Part shown: piece by piece, positions 29,725 to 41,470 of the stretch | Position numbering within the stretch: the stretch's first letter is position 1 | Layout of the letters: the number at the start of each line of letters is the position of its first letter | Assembly: GCF_020921035.1 (NCBI RefSeq) | Contig: NC_063160.1 | Coordinates: 18,379,095-18,443,094 of the forward strand | Length of the DNA: 64,000 bases | Direction of reading: 5' to 3' | Source: Rhodamnia argentea | Lineage: Eukaryota; Streptophyta; Magnoliopsida; Myrtales; Myrtaceae | Notes under the pieces: model-generated | What the model was told of the DNA's origin: nothing | Databases searched by the model: none | Seen by the model: only the letters and a program-made list of their open reading frames with translations | Position numbers and translations under genes: made by a program

Positions 29725-31010
29725 TAACACATTGGGCCTTGAAAGGCCTAATACTAGCCTTTCAACCAAATTTTGGGCCTTCACGGCCTTGTTAAGGACC
29801 AATGTTTGGTATGTTGAACAAAAGGTCCCATTTAAGGACGTTTATCCTTTCCAGGAGTCCAAGTGTTGGGCCTAAATGGGGTCGAAACATAAAAAAAGAA
29901 GTCGGGCCTAGATCTGCGCCCTTGATACCTCATTAGGTTTAATCTAGTTCCAATATCGGGCTTTATGTTTTGCTAATAGGCCCGTCTGTGGGCCATCAAA
30001 TGGGCCTGCGTCCAGGCCCATAATGGGTCTGGCCGTGGGTCATAAAGGCTTAATGCATTGGGCATGATCTACCCAATAGGCAGCCAATTTAAGACCCAAT
30101 AATCAGCTGGGCCCGGCCCACGAAAAATAAGAGGGCCTCTTTGCAAGGCCCAATAAGTTGGACCAATCTGGCCCGATAGTTTTTTAGGCCCAAGAAATGG
30201 GTCTGTTCTTGATGGACCTGGATTTGTGCTATAAAAGCCGATGCATTGGGCTGAACTAGAATTAATGCCATTAAAGTGCCAAAATCCAGCTACGTACGGC
30301 CCATGAAAATAATGGAGCTCCAGTGGCCCAAAACAGCCTACTTGAGGCCCAAATGGGCCTGTCATGGGCCCTTAAGGCCCAACATATCGTTGAGAAAAAT
30401 GGCCCATTGGCCAGCTCTTTAGGGCCCAGAATTGCAAAAATCGACCTGTTCTTTTGGGCCTAGTTTTGGACCCGAAGGATTAGGTCCATGAACTGGAATT
30501 AACGTATTGGGACAAAAGTCGGCCCATTAACAGCCCATTAAAGTGCCAAAATCCAGCTACGTGCGGCCCATGAAAATAATGGAGCTCCAGTGGCCCAAAA
30601 CAGCCTGTTTAAGGCCTAAATGGGCCCTTAAGGCCCAACACATTGGTGAGAAAATGGCCCATTGGCCAGCTCTTTAGGGCCCAGAATTGCAAAAATCGAC
30701 CTGTTCTTTGTGTCCTGGTTTTGGACCCGGACGATTCAGCCCATGAATGTAATGGGCCATGCCGACCGCCCTTAGGCCGAGCCGAAAACTTTGGGTAATG
30801 AGTCTTGAGCCCATTCAAGGAAAATATCGGGCCTGGCCCATTATTGATCTTAGGCGCCAGAGCCGACAATAGGGCTTATATGGACCCATCTATTGGCCGA
30901 TCGAGCCCGATTAAGTCCTCACATTCAGCTACTAGTATGGGCTCAACTATGGGACCTTAATTTAGCACGGGCCAAGGCCCATTCGCACAACCCAAATTTT
31001 ATGGCCTCCA
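29725..31010. repeat. GGGCC/GGCCC-dense block between convergent genes
   Basis: Over about 1.3 kb the words GGGCC, GGCCC, TGGGCC and AGGCCCAA recur every 15-40 bases in both orientations, embedded in otherwise ordinary AT-rich sequence. Neighbouring kilobases almost lack them. No ORF of substance is supported. The block lies in the shared 3' intergenic space of MCM9 (plus) and CAMTA (minus). It could be a decayed satellite-like array or a transposon core. I do not recognise the family. Confidence 0.7.
30268..30760. repeat. 267-bp tandem duplication within the GGGCC block
   Basis: CCATTAAAGTGCCAAAATCC begins at 30268 and again at 30535. About 200 bases after each start are nearly identical (ending near GACCTGTTCTTT), with small indels. 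The spacing is 267 bases. Confidence 0.9.
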
Positions 31011-31928
31011 CGAACACATTTAAGCACCAATTCACTCGCTGGGTCAATTCGATAGAAACTCCATTTGGCATTATAGCTCAAACTTGAGCGAGTAAATATA
31101 ACAATAGTACGGACTTAAATATAAGAAAATAATCTTACGAGTCTGGATCTAAAAAGGCTAAGCATCTAATATCCAGTAAAATAGTATATATCAGTTTGAA
31201 CTTCTAATCTGAAATCCAATGACGGAAGAACTTACTCACAGAAGTGACAACGAATTAACCACCACCCGTATTTGATAAAAGAAAAGAAAGGAAAAGAAAA
31301 AGGCCATTACCGTCGCCTGTTTGTTGATGACAATGGAGATGAAAAGTAACTTCCACCAGAAACTTGCGACAGAAAAGTTCCAAAGGTGTTTACATAGACA
31401 TCTCTCAAAAGTAATTTGATCGAAAGCCGCTCCCAAGACAATCGCCCTCATCTCTGACAGGAATTGACTTTTTTCTTTACAAGGCAAAAATCTAACTCAT
31501 AAACAATTAGCCTCCCCAACCCACCAATTATCAACCTCTAGTTATACGACTTCCCTAGGAAACAATCGCATGTGAAATGCAGGTTAGACACGGGTGTAAC
31601 TCCTAGACACAAAACTAGCTAAAGGATAAATGTACAACCGATAGGCTTCACCTATCTGGCCCCAACACTGGCTAACTCACCGAATTCCGCAAGTTTAGGC
31701 TACTCTCCCTGAGTTCTGCACTGCTTAGCGTCAACATGTGATTTACAGCCTCCCCTTATTAACCATCTGTTTGGTAAAAGTGCCAGAAAAACTATTAAAC
31801 CGATTCCTGAATTTGGCAAAGGAAATTCTATTGAACAATGTAAAGCAGAGAATTTCCGCCAAGCACGAGGAGGTAGCATAATAGAAGAGAAAAGAACGAA
31901 ATACATGCATAATCAATTTTTTAAGGGT
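31011..31928. other. CAMTA 3' flank
   Basis: This probably contains the 3' untranslated region of the minus-strand CAMTA gene. A short alternative last exon near 31705-31720 could replace the KVT terminus if the GTGACG at the end of the last exon is used as a donor. No other gene is seen. Confidence 0.35.
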
Positions 31929-34900
31929 CTACGTCACCTTAAAATTATCAAACTTCTGGACCAGTCTCATATACTGATCACGGGCCTTTGGATCACGAAC
32001 CATAGACTTGACTCTTGCTAGAGCTCGTTCAACTCCATCAAACTTTTGCTTACGGCTGATCCGTAAAAAGTCATACTCGTCAGTTTTCTCATCCCCTCCA
32101 TGGTCATCAACCCCTCTTTTCTCCACTTGAAATGCTCGCAAACCTGTTCTTTTGCGCCTCCAGCGTAGAATTGCCTTTTCCATTATACTAACTGAGCGGA
32201 CAAACTTCTTATATTGCTTACGTATTTGATGTCCTCTGACATGAGCCTATAGACAAGATAACTTTTATGAGCAACAATCCATGGCAACAAATACTTGGGG
32301 AAGTAACACTAATGCAAGTAACTCAGGACAACAGGATGGTACTCCTAAAAATATGTCTTACAAATGCCAGATGAAAGTTGATCATATCTAGCGAATGGCA
32401 CCATGCTTTTTGCTAAAAATCACTCGACCAAAATTTTCACCAACTTTAAAATCCGATTTGTCAAAAACAAGTGGAGAACTTCTTTCTCTTATGTTTCATT
32501 CAAGGGTCCTCATTCTATGCCAAAAGTTCTTGCATCAAATTAATTTGCTACACTAATAAATAAAAAAGTGCACTTCGCCATCAAGTGCTTGAGTGCGGGT
32601 ACGTGTGTGTCTTCATGTAGTCAAGAAGACGTGGGAAAAGTACAGACAGCTAAGTCTTGTTATGGTTCCAAAAAGGATCAAAATCTAATCATAAGAGTTA
32701 ATTCAGTGCGTCAGCACCTCCAAAAGAAAAGCCTTTTTCCTTCTAGGTGAGCTCTGTCTTCTACATGATTTTCAAATTGGCCATCCACTTGATGCAAATC
32801 CTGCTCTTTGGTTTATAGAAACACCAGTAGAAAACATTTCCACCAATCAACAATGGGCCCCTCTTCTTGAAAACTCAACAGTTGATGCATCACATGGAAA
32901 AGAAAAAATCACAAAAGATAGCAACTTAAATTTGTGTAGCAGTTTAAGCAATAGAATCACCTGAACCTTTACAATCCGGTTGCGTATCTTCAAAAAGTCC
33001 TTTCTTCCCTTCCAGCCACGATACTTTTTCTGAATTTTGGTAGCTGCAGAATGCAAATAATCTTCATAGTGACCCAAACTCTTGACCCTGTTAAAAGAAC
33101 CAATTGCTATTAGATCTGCCAAAACTTCAGATGCATCGCTGTTTCCCCTTATTAATTGTCTCTGCTGAAATGAACGAGCTCGAAAGGCAGCTTGAATCAT
33201 GGCTGCTGCATGTGTTGATTTCCTAACTGCAGCAAGAGAATCTTTCATACAACGTTCCTCCTCCTTAGCTGCAGTGGAAACAAGTGGGGTTGCACCCTCA
33301 GTGGCCTTTTCCGCAACAAGGGTCTCTAAAAAACTATCCATCACTTTCTCGTTGACAGTCAGTAAAGAAAGATGACTAGTCAAATCAGCTTCAGCCAAAT
33401 ATGCAGCAATTCCCTTATGCCCTCTACTTGAAGCCAAATCCGCTGCAGTTTGACCTCCAGGACACGCTGGTTTTGGATCATCAACAACTCCCGGAGCTGC
33501 ACCATGTCCAACAAGTGCAATAACAGTTTCCTCCCTGTAGAAGGACAAACTATTAGGAAAACAGATCTAAATATGGAGATAGAAAACTCAAGGCATCACA
33601 ATGAATTCATCCAGCAATTATCCTATCTGTAATCAAAATAGTCAAAACAAGTAAAAAGCTTTCATTTCCTATGATTGTGTAAGATTGAGGCAATGTCGAG
33701 CATGTTCAACATAGTCCGCCATTTTTATTCAAGTTGAAGAGCATACAGTTTATCACAGATGTTGGATAGGAGCATGCTATGTTCTGGTGTATATAGATAA
33801 CTTCCAAGACCTTGACAGTCTTACCTTCCACAATATGATGCCCAATGGAGAGCTGTTCTTCCACGTGCATCACGGAAGTTGGGATTAACACCTGCAGCTA
33901 TTATGCGGCTAATGGCCCATTCATAACCAAGGGCCGCAGCCAAATGTATCACTCCTTGACCTTGTGTATCCAAAATATTTGGCCCTCTGCCTCCTTCATG
34001 AAGTTTACAGACCAGCCACTGTGCAAGCTTGTCCTCTAGCAAGCACTGAAGTGCTAGATCCCTAGTGTATGGGCAATCAAACATTGTGGATGTAGAAGCC
34101 TCTTCCACTCTTCCAATATCGAATTTGCCAATTGTATCCGTTGAACTTGTGAAATTCTTCAACTTGCACTTATCACATGCCTCAACAGAGCAGCCCAGCT
34201 GCATCGCAACTGGATCTAAATATAGCAATTTTGCCAGACGTGATTGAAGACACACTTCATCTTCCGGTGCAATATTGGAAGGCATAGATGGCATCTCACG
34301 ATACTCAAATTCTCTCACCTCACTGCATGCTAATCTATTGCTGCAAGTAACGTAAAATGGAACACGTCCAGGAGCATGTGCAGGAGCCACACATCGCATC
34401 GATGAATCAGTTAAAATTTCAGCAGAAACCTCAATTTCACCGAACATGCAACCCCATTTCATATCAGCAGAAAGTTTCTTGCTACCCAAAAATGTTCCTA
34501 CTACAAGAACCTAGCAATATACAGACATTACGTGGTATCAGTATCTGTGACCTATGACCAGAACAATATGTTACAAAATTAAGCATGTGGCTAATTTCTT
34601 ATCCAAGCATGCCTTCGTCTATGGCCCAAGACAGAAAGCATACCTTTGTTTCAATGTCAGAATAAGCCCAATCTGGCGAGTAGTCTGAGATACTAAATAG
34701 CTGTTCCTGAGAGAGAGAAGGACCCAATGAGTCTGTATCCAGTTGCAAGTGATGCGACAAACTAGATACTTCCTTGTCATCATTCTCAGATGGAAGTGCA
34801 TTCCAATAATTTCCAGAGTCAGAAGCCATCAAGGAATCATCACAATCTTGACCTATTTCTTTATCCATCCACCTCCCAAAGCTGTCAAGTTTTCTTAGCT

Positions 34901-37900
34901 CTCCAGCTTCCTCATTGTTCTTTTCTCCACCACTGGATGTGCTTCCAATATGGGCAGTAGAAGTGCTTGTGTTCTGAGGTTTCATTGCCAAGGAATGATT
35001 TTCAGCTGTCATCTGCAACATTTCAAATTAACTAGGTGAACTTTGGCTCTTCTAAATATGTATCCAAAAACCAATTATACAGTGAAGCTTTTTGAACAAT
35101 AAGAAAGCCAAGCAAACTTGTATATCTGTACTTCAAGTTAACACATATCTATGGTTAGGGAAAAGAAATTCTCAAAACATCATACTTGTTCTAAAGATTA
35201 GTCCTTTTCCAGCTGCAAAAGAAGGAACTGCAAATCTTTTTTCAGATAATCATATGTTTTAGATTTCAACAAAGATTCAGACACGTAATAAGTCATACTG
35301 AGGCACCCAGATGCATATAAAACTCAGATAATCAATGTCTTTAGTCATCTTTTTCTATCTTAGATTCGCAACCCAATTAAATGATCAAGATCCAATAAAA
35401 GTTTAGGAATTTGAAAGATTCTATCTAAAAGGTGGAAATAGAACCTGACACTGAGAAGTCACTGCCACATCTTGAAGTTCAGAAACACCTTGTAACCTAC
35501 TACCACTAGTCGTATCTAGAACTCCACTGTCAGCATCCAATTTAGATTCTGTTAGTCTGTGGGCAACAAAATCTGTCACAACAACCTGTTTAACAGTAAA
35601 CTTATTGTCAACTTGAAATTCCTGGTTACATGAAGAATCCACATTTCTGCAAGATATTTTGGCTGAGATAGGAACTCTGGTATTGAAATTATAAGTCCCT
35701 CCAGAAAACCAGGAACTTGTCTGATATGTAGATGATGCAGGAAGCCCTGAAAACCCAAGAGAGACCTATCATGCACTCATGATTGCAAAGCTTACTACTT
35801 ACTCCAATGTAAGTAAAAATTAAATGCAGCCTTTAAAGGAGAAGGAAGAGGATACAATAAATCTATCACACAAACGTCCAATACTCCTGAAAGTTTTCTG
35901 CACTGAAGAAAATATAAAGACAAAAATATACATGATGTAAATTCCACCTGCAGGGTCACCAGAAAACTGATAAGTATCATGAGTAGCACAGCGATAGGCA
36001 GATTTAGTGAGAGATGCTCCCAAACTCCCCAATGAATCCACATCCTCCAGATCAGATGAAATTGTTTGCTCACTTCTATCAACTCTGTCCACACTTGATA
36101 CATAAGATGTCTGAGCAGTTGAAGCAGGTGAGTTTGCTAGGGCAAAACAACCAGCTGAACTAGTTTGAGAGCTGATAATTGGCGGTCCTTGATCAACTAG
36201 TAAACGGGATATGCCAGACTTGTAGCCCTTCAATGGATGCAATAGAAAGTACAAAAAACCACACCAGGTTAGTGTTAATTAAAAGCAAGGTACTTAAACC
36301 CAGCCCCTTCAAAGAACAGGGAGGCCTAGCAATTCACAGGTGAACTGGTTCAACGGTTGAATCACTGGGTGAACCAGTTGTGCACTTTTGTCTTCAATTA
36401 TACAGTTAATCAATTTAAATTACCAATCTGACACACATCCACTGTGTAGCTCAGGTGGTTGAGGTACTCCTTTCATGTCATTTTAAGGTCAAGGGATTGA
36501 ATCCCTTCGCCTTGCTTTTGTAAGTTCACTACTTTTTAGAAAATATGAATAAGCTCATGTCAAAATTATTAAATACGATTCAGTGGTCCAGTGGAAAAGG
36601 TTACAATCATTTTCAAGTGAACATGGGTTCAAATGTTTATTCAAGCAAGGTTCAAATATAATTTATAAGGTCAATGAACCGGCCAAAACATTGTCCAGTT
36701 CAACCAGTCAAGGTCAATGCCAAGTCTCAGAAGAACCTGAGCACTCCGCATATTTCATACCAAGAACACCCTCATCAAGTATAGGGCTTAACATGTCCTT
36801 CCATAATATAAGCTCATCTTAGGTAGTTCCATCGCGGTGAAGACCAATTGAGAAGAAAGAAAATTAACTCTAGACCACCTATAAAAGAATGGTGAAGAGC
36901 CTGCTTTACTTCTAATCATTCAATATAAGACCATCTCCATTAAAAAGAATGAAGAAAACTAAAAATATGTTGTTCAGCTAAAGCCAGACTAGTACAATTA
37001 CCTCTTTCACTTCTCTGTAGTGAACAAGTACAATGTGCTCCAGCTCCCTGAAGATAAAGAAAACAGCAAGCATCAATAAGTAGCGTAGACTGAATGAGAA
37101 CTCATATTTTACATAATTTGGGTGAAACATTTTCAAACAAAACAAATTTCTCATGTCGGATGTCAAGATTTCCAGGTATTTTGTGCTCTTCACCAATTCT
37201 GGGAAAGGTGAGGTTAGGTTGCCGAGAAGATCATCATACAAGCTAGTCCTGGTCATGAGAACTATATGAATTAACTTTTAGAACTACATTAATTTAAATT
37301 CCGAGTTGCTCTTTCTTAAAACTTCAAGAATGTGAAAGTAAGCCCAGAAAGTGGCTTAATATACATGGAGTTTTTAAGTGGCATACAGTATATGTGTACC
37401 AAATTTCTTCATGCTAATCCTTTTTTTTTTTGGTTGATTCATGCTAATCTTTTCAGGTGCACTTTTTTTGCACTGACATGCCATTACTAGCTACAGAGTG
37501 AAGCATAACAAACATAACTGACGAGAGGAATTAATGCAACAAAAACATTACACCAACATTACTAGCTACAGAGTGAAGCATAAAAATGTAACTGATGAGA
37601 GGAATTAATGTAACAAAAACATTTTACCAACATGATGAATGGACACATTATTTATTCATCGCAATACACAATTTTTGTGGAAATCATGTCAATGGACATA
37701 TTTTTTCTCTGACATACCACCAATAGCTGTTGCGTGAACATAAAGATGACTCCCATGAGAAAGGCAAAAATACTTTATCCAAAGCATTGTCGCTACATGA
37801 TTGCTTTCAGTCATTTAGTGTTGTGAAAGAGTGGGACCAGCGAGCCCGGCTGCAAGACAATGTTAACCTTCTCAATATGAATGGAGTGAAAATATGTTTG

Positions 37901-40791
37901 CTGCAAGGTGATGATTCTATGTTTGAAGACATAAGCAAGCCGTTTGACATGTCATCTAGCAAACTCTGCATGGAAGACTTTACTAGGCCGTCCACTAATG
38001 GCTATAAACTATGAGCATTTCCAAAACTCCTGTAACTTCCATAGAGCATATTCATCCAAAGGAAGAACAGCAGCTTACCTATCAAGCATCCAGTAGCTTC
38101 TGCGTTGAAAGTTTTCATTCTCCTCCCCATGGGCGTAGTAGCAATGCAAAACATCCACACTACCTGCCTGTAAAGATAATTTAAAATCTTAGTGAGTTCA
38201 CAGGAAAGCTCAAAGACTAATAAAGCAGGGCAAATTCAGCGCAACGAAAAAGTTCAAACATAGAGTTATATAAGCCGTGATAAGCTACCAAAATAAAATA
38301 GCATTAGCGTAATCTAGAGTATCCCATCTATAATGCTAGAAAAGCAGCCTAGAAAGGAGGATTCTCGTGGTGATTGGAAATTCAATGCAGACCGACCATA
38401 AACATCACGATTATTATGCAATCAATCCCTAAACTCGAGAGTGTAGTGCACATTAAATATTGTGATACATGTAATAATGTCATACAAGTACAGTACATAT
38501 GATTTGAAGAAATAACTTCATAAGTCAATTTAAATGAAAACAGAACACCACCGGGAGCATACGTCACGTCTGAAACACTATTCATCGTTTATTAGAACAT
38601 ATCCTATCATGAGGACAGATACTATGTGAGTTGCTTATGAAACCAGCCAAAGTGTATATGACTTAGCTAATACCTCTACTAATAAAATGTGCCTGCAATT
38701 ACAAAACCCGAGATTTGATGGTTGAGATTCAGTAGTTAAATACTATTTAAGAACAGGACCCTGCTATAAATTTTTCTTTTCCTTTTTTATGTAGTTGTAC
38801 TCGGATTTACAGACATACATAGTGGGAACATAATTTGCTGGACTGACAACAGGAGATTTCAATACTAATCAATCACATTCATAATGCAATGACCCAATCG
38901 CTTATTCACTAATGCCTATGACTGCCCCATCAAAGTCATTGTCTCAAAAAAATACCTTTAATTTTTCATGTGCTTCTTTGACTGTCTTTCCATCCCTTTT
39001 CTTCCTCCAGCGATGACCATCTTTACGAAAATATCGGAGTGCTTTACGATCAAACAAGAATAAAGAACCAGCTGAAGAAAAAAGGGACATTTAGTCACAG
39101 CAATGCTCCACCTCTGAAGGAGGAATATAATGAAAACAGTGGTATTGGACTCTACAATTTGCATGCGCCCGTCGGGAGACAAATGATTAAGCGTGTGTGT
39201 CTTTTTTATTTATTTCCCAGATTTATGAAGTGTGTTTACAACAACTTGTTTTAGTTTCTGCTTGAAATTTTTCTTTCTCCATTGAATTTGAGTGATTACT
39301 AGGCACCTTGTATATTAAAAAAGATTGACATTCCAAACTCATTTTAAAATCATGTAGATTTTTTTTTTTTCCATTCTGTAGATTATTTTGTTTCAGCAGG
39401 AACCTGAGTTGAACCAATAGCTCCAATACACACACACACACAAACACATGCACACACATGTTTGAAAAGGTGACAAACTGCTTGATTCAAGCAAGGGACA
39501 ACAAAGAAGCACAAGCTAAAAGAGAGAACAGAAACTACTAGATATATCTAATTCACCAGAAGTGCATCCGATGCATCCAACAATAGTGTATAGTTATGTT
39601 GACTACACTAGTAGTCGATTTGATAGATCCCATTGTGTTCCACTTGATTCAAGAAAACCGGTCAGATAAACAACTGCAATGTATGATTTTGGCAGTTGAT
39701 ACTAGAACCCTTAGACTGTAATCGAACGAAAACCAAAAACCTTTTATGAAGAGAATAACACCACTCCGCCAAAAAAGGAAACACAAGGAGAAGGTGATAA
39801 AAGCGCCATTGGGACTTCAGTTCTATCTGATGCAAGTAAATCCACAACATAGATTTGACATGGTATTTTATCATGAACTACACAAGACTAGAGAAAAAGA
39901 TCAAGTTGACTGGATTTTTTATCAATATCTTCCACAAATAGAATCCATGAAGTTGCACATTGGGAACAGAAAGCAATAAAAGAGAAAAGAACCATCAGTT
40001 GCCTATTTATTAACATTAAAAGGAACAGCCACAGAGCTACTAAGGAACCTCCTTCTGAAAGCTAATCAAAATAAGTCAGAAACAGAATTGAATATAAAGA
40101 TTAAAAATTAAAAAGTTTCAAACAACCTGGAGGCCTGGAGGGTGGCTCTGGTGTCAAATTAAACTTTTGGTAGTTCCGAAGTATTTCACAAATTTCTGTT
40201 GGACGAAGCCAACGGTGCTGTGCTTCTTGAATTATCTGCTGTAGGTCTGCCAAAGTTCAATAACATCACAGTTTAGACATACAAAATGAAGCAAAGTGGT
40301 AAGGGTATATCGTCAGAGCACAAGCACAGCATACTTCCTCACCCTAATTTAGAACATATTCCAGTTCTTAACCGCATCTATGGAATTAAAACAAGTTGCA
40401 GGAAAAGAGATTTGGCGTAACTAATTGCATGCAATTCTTGTGATTCGGTCAGTCCCGTTGATTGCTGAGAACAAATTCACACAGGCAAGTTACTCAAATG
40501 TCTCGGTCCTCATCATTGCTCCGTAAATGGACTAATTGACTTCTTGATAGAACAATACGCACTGAAACGAGCACATGCAAGCACAAACGTGAGGTGCATC
40601 GTCGTCACACATCAATGTCAAGCGATCGAACAAGAACATAAAGATTCCACACGCGCGCGATACAAAATCCATCAATTAGAACGAAGAAACGCACTAAAAC
40701 CTATCCATCTCGCACAAAAGCTAACAGAAGCGAACCGCGACGAAAACTAACCCAAATGCTGGGCGGGCAGGTATCTCCGACAGTCAGCCAT
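31929..40791 (-). CDS. CAMTA: Calmodulin-binding transcription activator (CAMTA1/2/3 clade)
   Basis: Eleven exons join in phase: 40791-40752, 40246-40127, 39071-38956, 38167-38079, 37047-37002, 36227-35948, 35746-35445, 35012-34644, 34510-33825, 33534-32961, 32246-31929, giving 979 residues. The CG-1 DNA-binding domain spans about 14-137 (EAQHRWLRPTEICEIL, ALRYFRKDGHRWRKKRDGK with the nuclear signal, DVLHCYYAHGEENENFQRR, HIVLVHYREVKE). A TIG/IPT domain follows at about 440-530 (FSISDYSPDWAYS, GRVPFYVTCSNRLACSEVREFEY). Ankyrin repeats lie at about 625-735, IQ motifs at about 780-915 (MIQAAFRARSF, KIQKKYRGWKGRKDF, HVRGHQIRKQYKKF), and a calmodulin-binding segment (ILRWRRKRTGLRAF). CAMTAs bind CGCG boxes and link calcium to cold and defence gene expression in the nucleus. 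The clade assignment is by overall look only. Confidence 0.93.
36310..36760 (+). mobile_element. tRNA-derived SINE-like insert in CAMTA intron 5
   Basis: TGTGTAGCTCAGGTGGTTGA (about 36443) resembles a tRNA A box, and GGTCAAGGGATTGAATCCC (about 36487) a B box, with the right spacing for a Pol III promoter. A second pair (GTGGTCCAGTGG near 36585, GGGTTCAAATG near 36627) follows. The insert is flanked by GAACTGGTTCAACGG and TTGTCCAGTTCAACCAG, which are partly inverted. The ends are not fixed. Confidence 0.5.
37483..37632. repeat. 75-bp tandem duplication in CAMTA intron 4
   Basis: ATTACTAGCTACAGAGTGAA begins at 37483 and 37558. The two units are about 90% identical through ACAAAAACATT. Confidence 0.9.
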
Positions 40792-41470
40792 GCACAAACA
40801 ATGCCCTAACAGGAACCTCGGGTTTCATCATGAGGGACTCGCGGTCGCCAATCGCATTCAGAATCTGCGAACGTGAACGCACAATCCACGAGGACTCCAG
40901 CGAAAACGGAGGACCTAATCGAGTTCGAACCGAATGCGGAAAGAATCGATCGACGGAGGGCGGAGAGCGAGAGAGAAATCAAAGAGTGGGCATGGCGTAA
41001 CGAGAGTACTAGAAGAGAGGGAAAGGGAGAGGGAGAGCGTGAGAGAGGGAAACAGAACCCCGGAGACAGAGAAGCGCGTAAAATCCACCAATTCCAAAAA
41101 AAAAAAAAAAAAAAAACAAATCTCAAAAATATAATCTAACTGAATCACGACGAGAGAGCTTTGAAAGTCAAAAGGCCTATGAGATTGCGTCCACACGGGC
41201 GCGGAGAGAGAATGAGATGCAAGGCTTACGCGTATCCTTGCCTCATCCGACGTGGCAGGGGTTGCCTTCCGGTCAAGCCACGCTTTTTCAGCGACTTTTG
41301 ATTGGATCCCCTGCGCTCGCGTGCACGGTCGCCTCGCCCGGCTCCCGCCTCGCGGCTCGTTGATCTCCCTCGGAAGGATGACGTGGCGCATTCGACGGGC
41401 CGAGGCTGACCAGAGCCCAGTGCGAGTGCGAGTGGCGCACTCCGGCACGCGAATCTTCATCAGCGCGTGA
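40792..41470 (-). promoter_or_regulatory. CAMTA promoter/leader with several CGCG words
   Basis: Upstream of the CAMTA start lie a purine-rich leader on the plus strand (40960-41060), an A run (41098-41116) and several CGCG-core words (near 41073, 41192, 41229, 41319, 41349, 41447, 41463). The core (A/C/G)CGCG(C/G/T) is the known CAMTA binding site, so autoregulation is possible. The transcription start is not resolved. Confidence 0.4.

Noticed and set aside
30069-30869. Minus-strand ORFs of 60-98 codons, Gly/Pro-rich
   Set aside because: Produced by the GGGCC words; no start context, no homology and no conservation between the two 267-bp units.
37730-38014. Plus-strand ORF of 94 codons inside CAMTA
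   Set aside because: It lies in an intron of the minus-strand gene, has no relatives known to me and no promoter signs.
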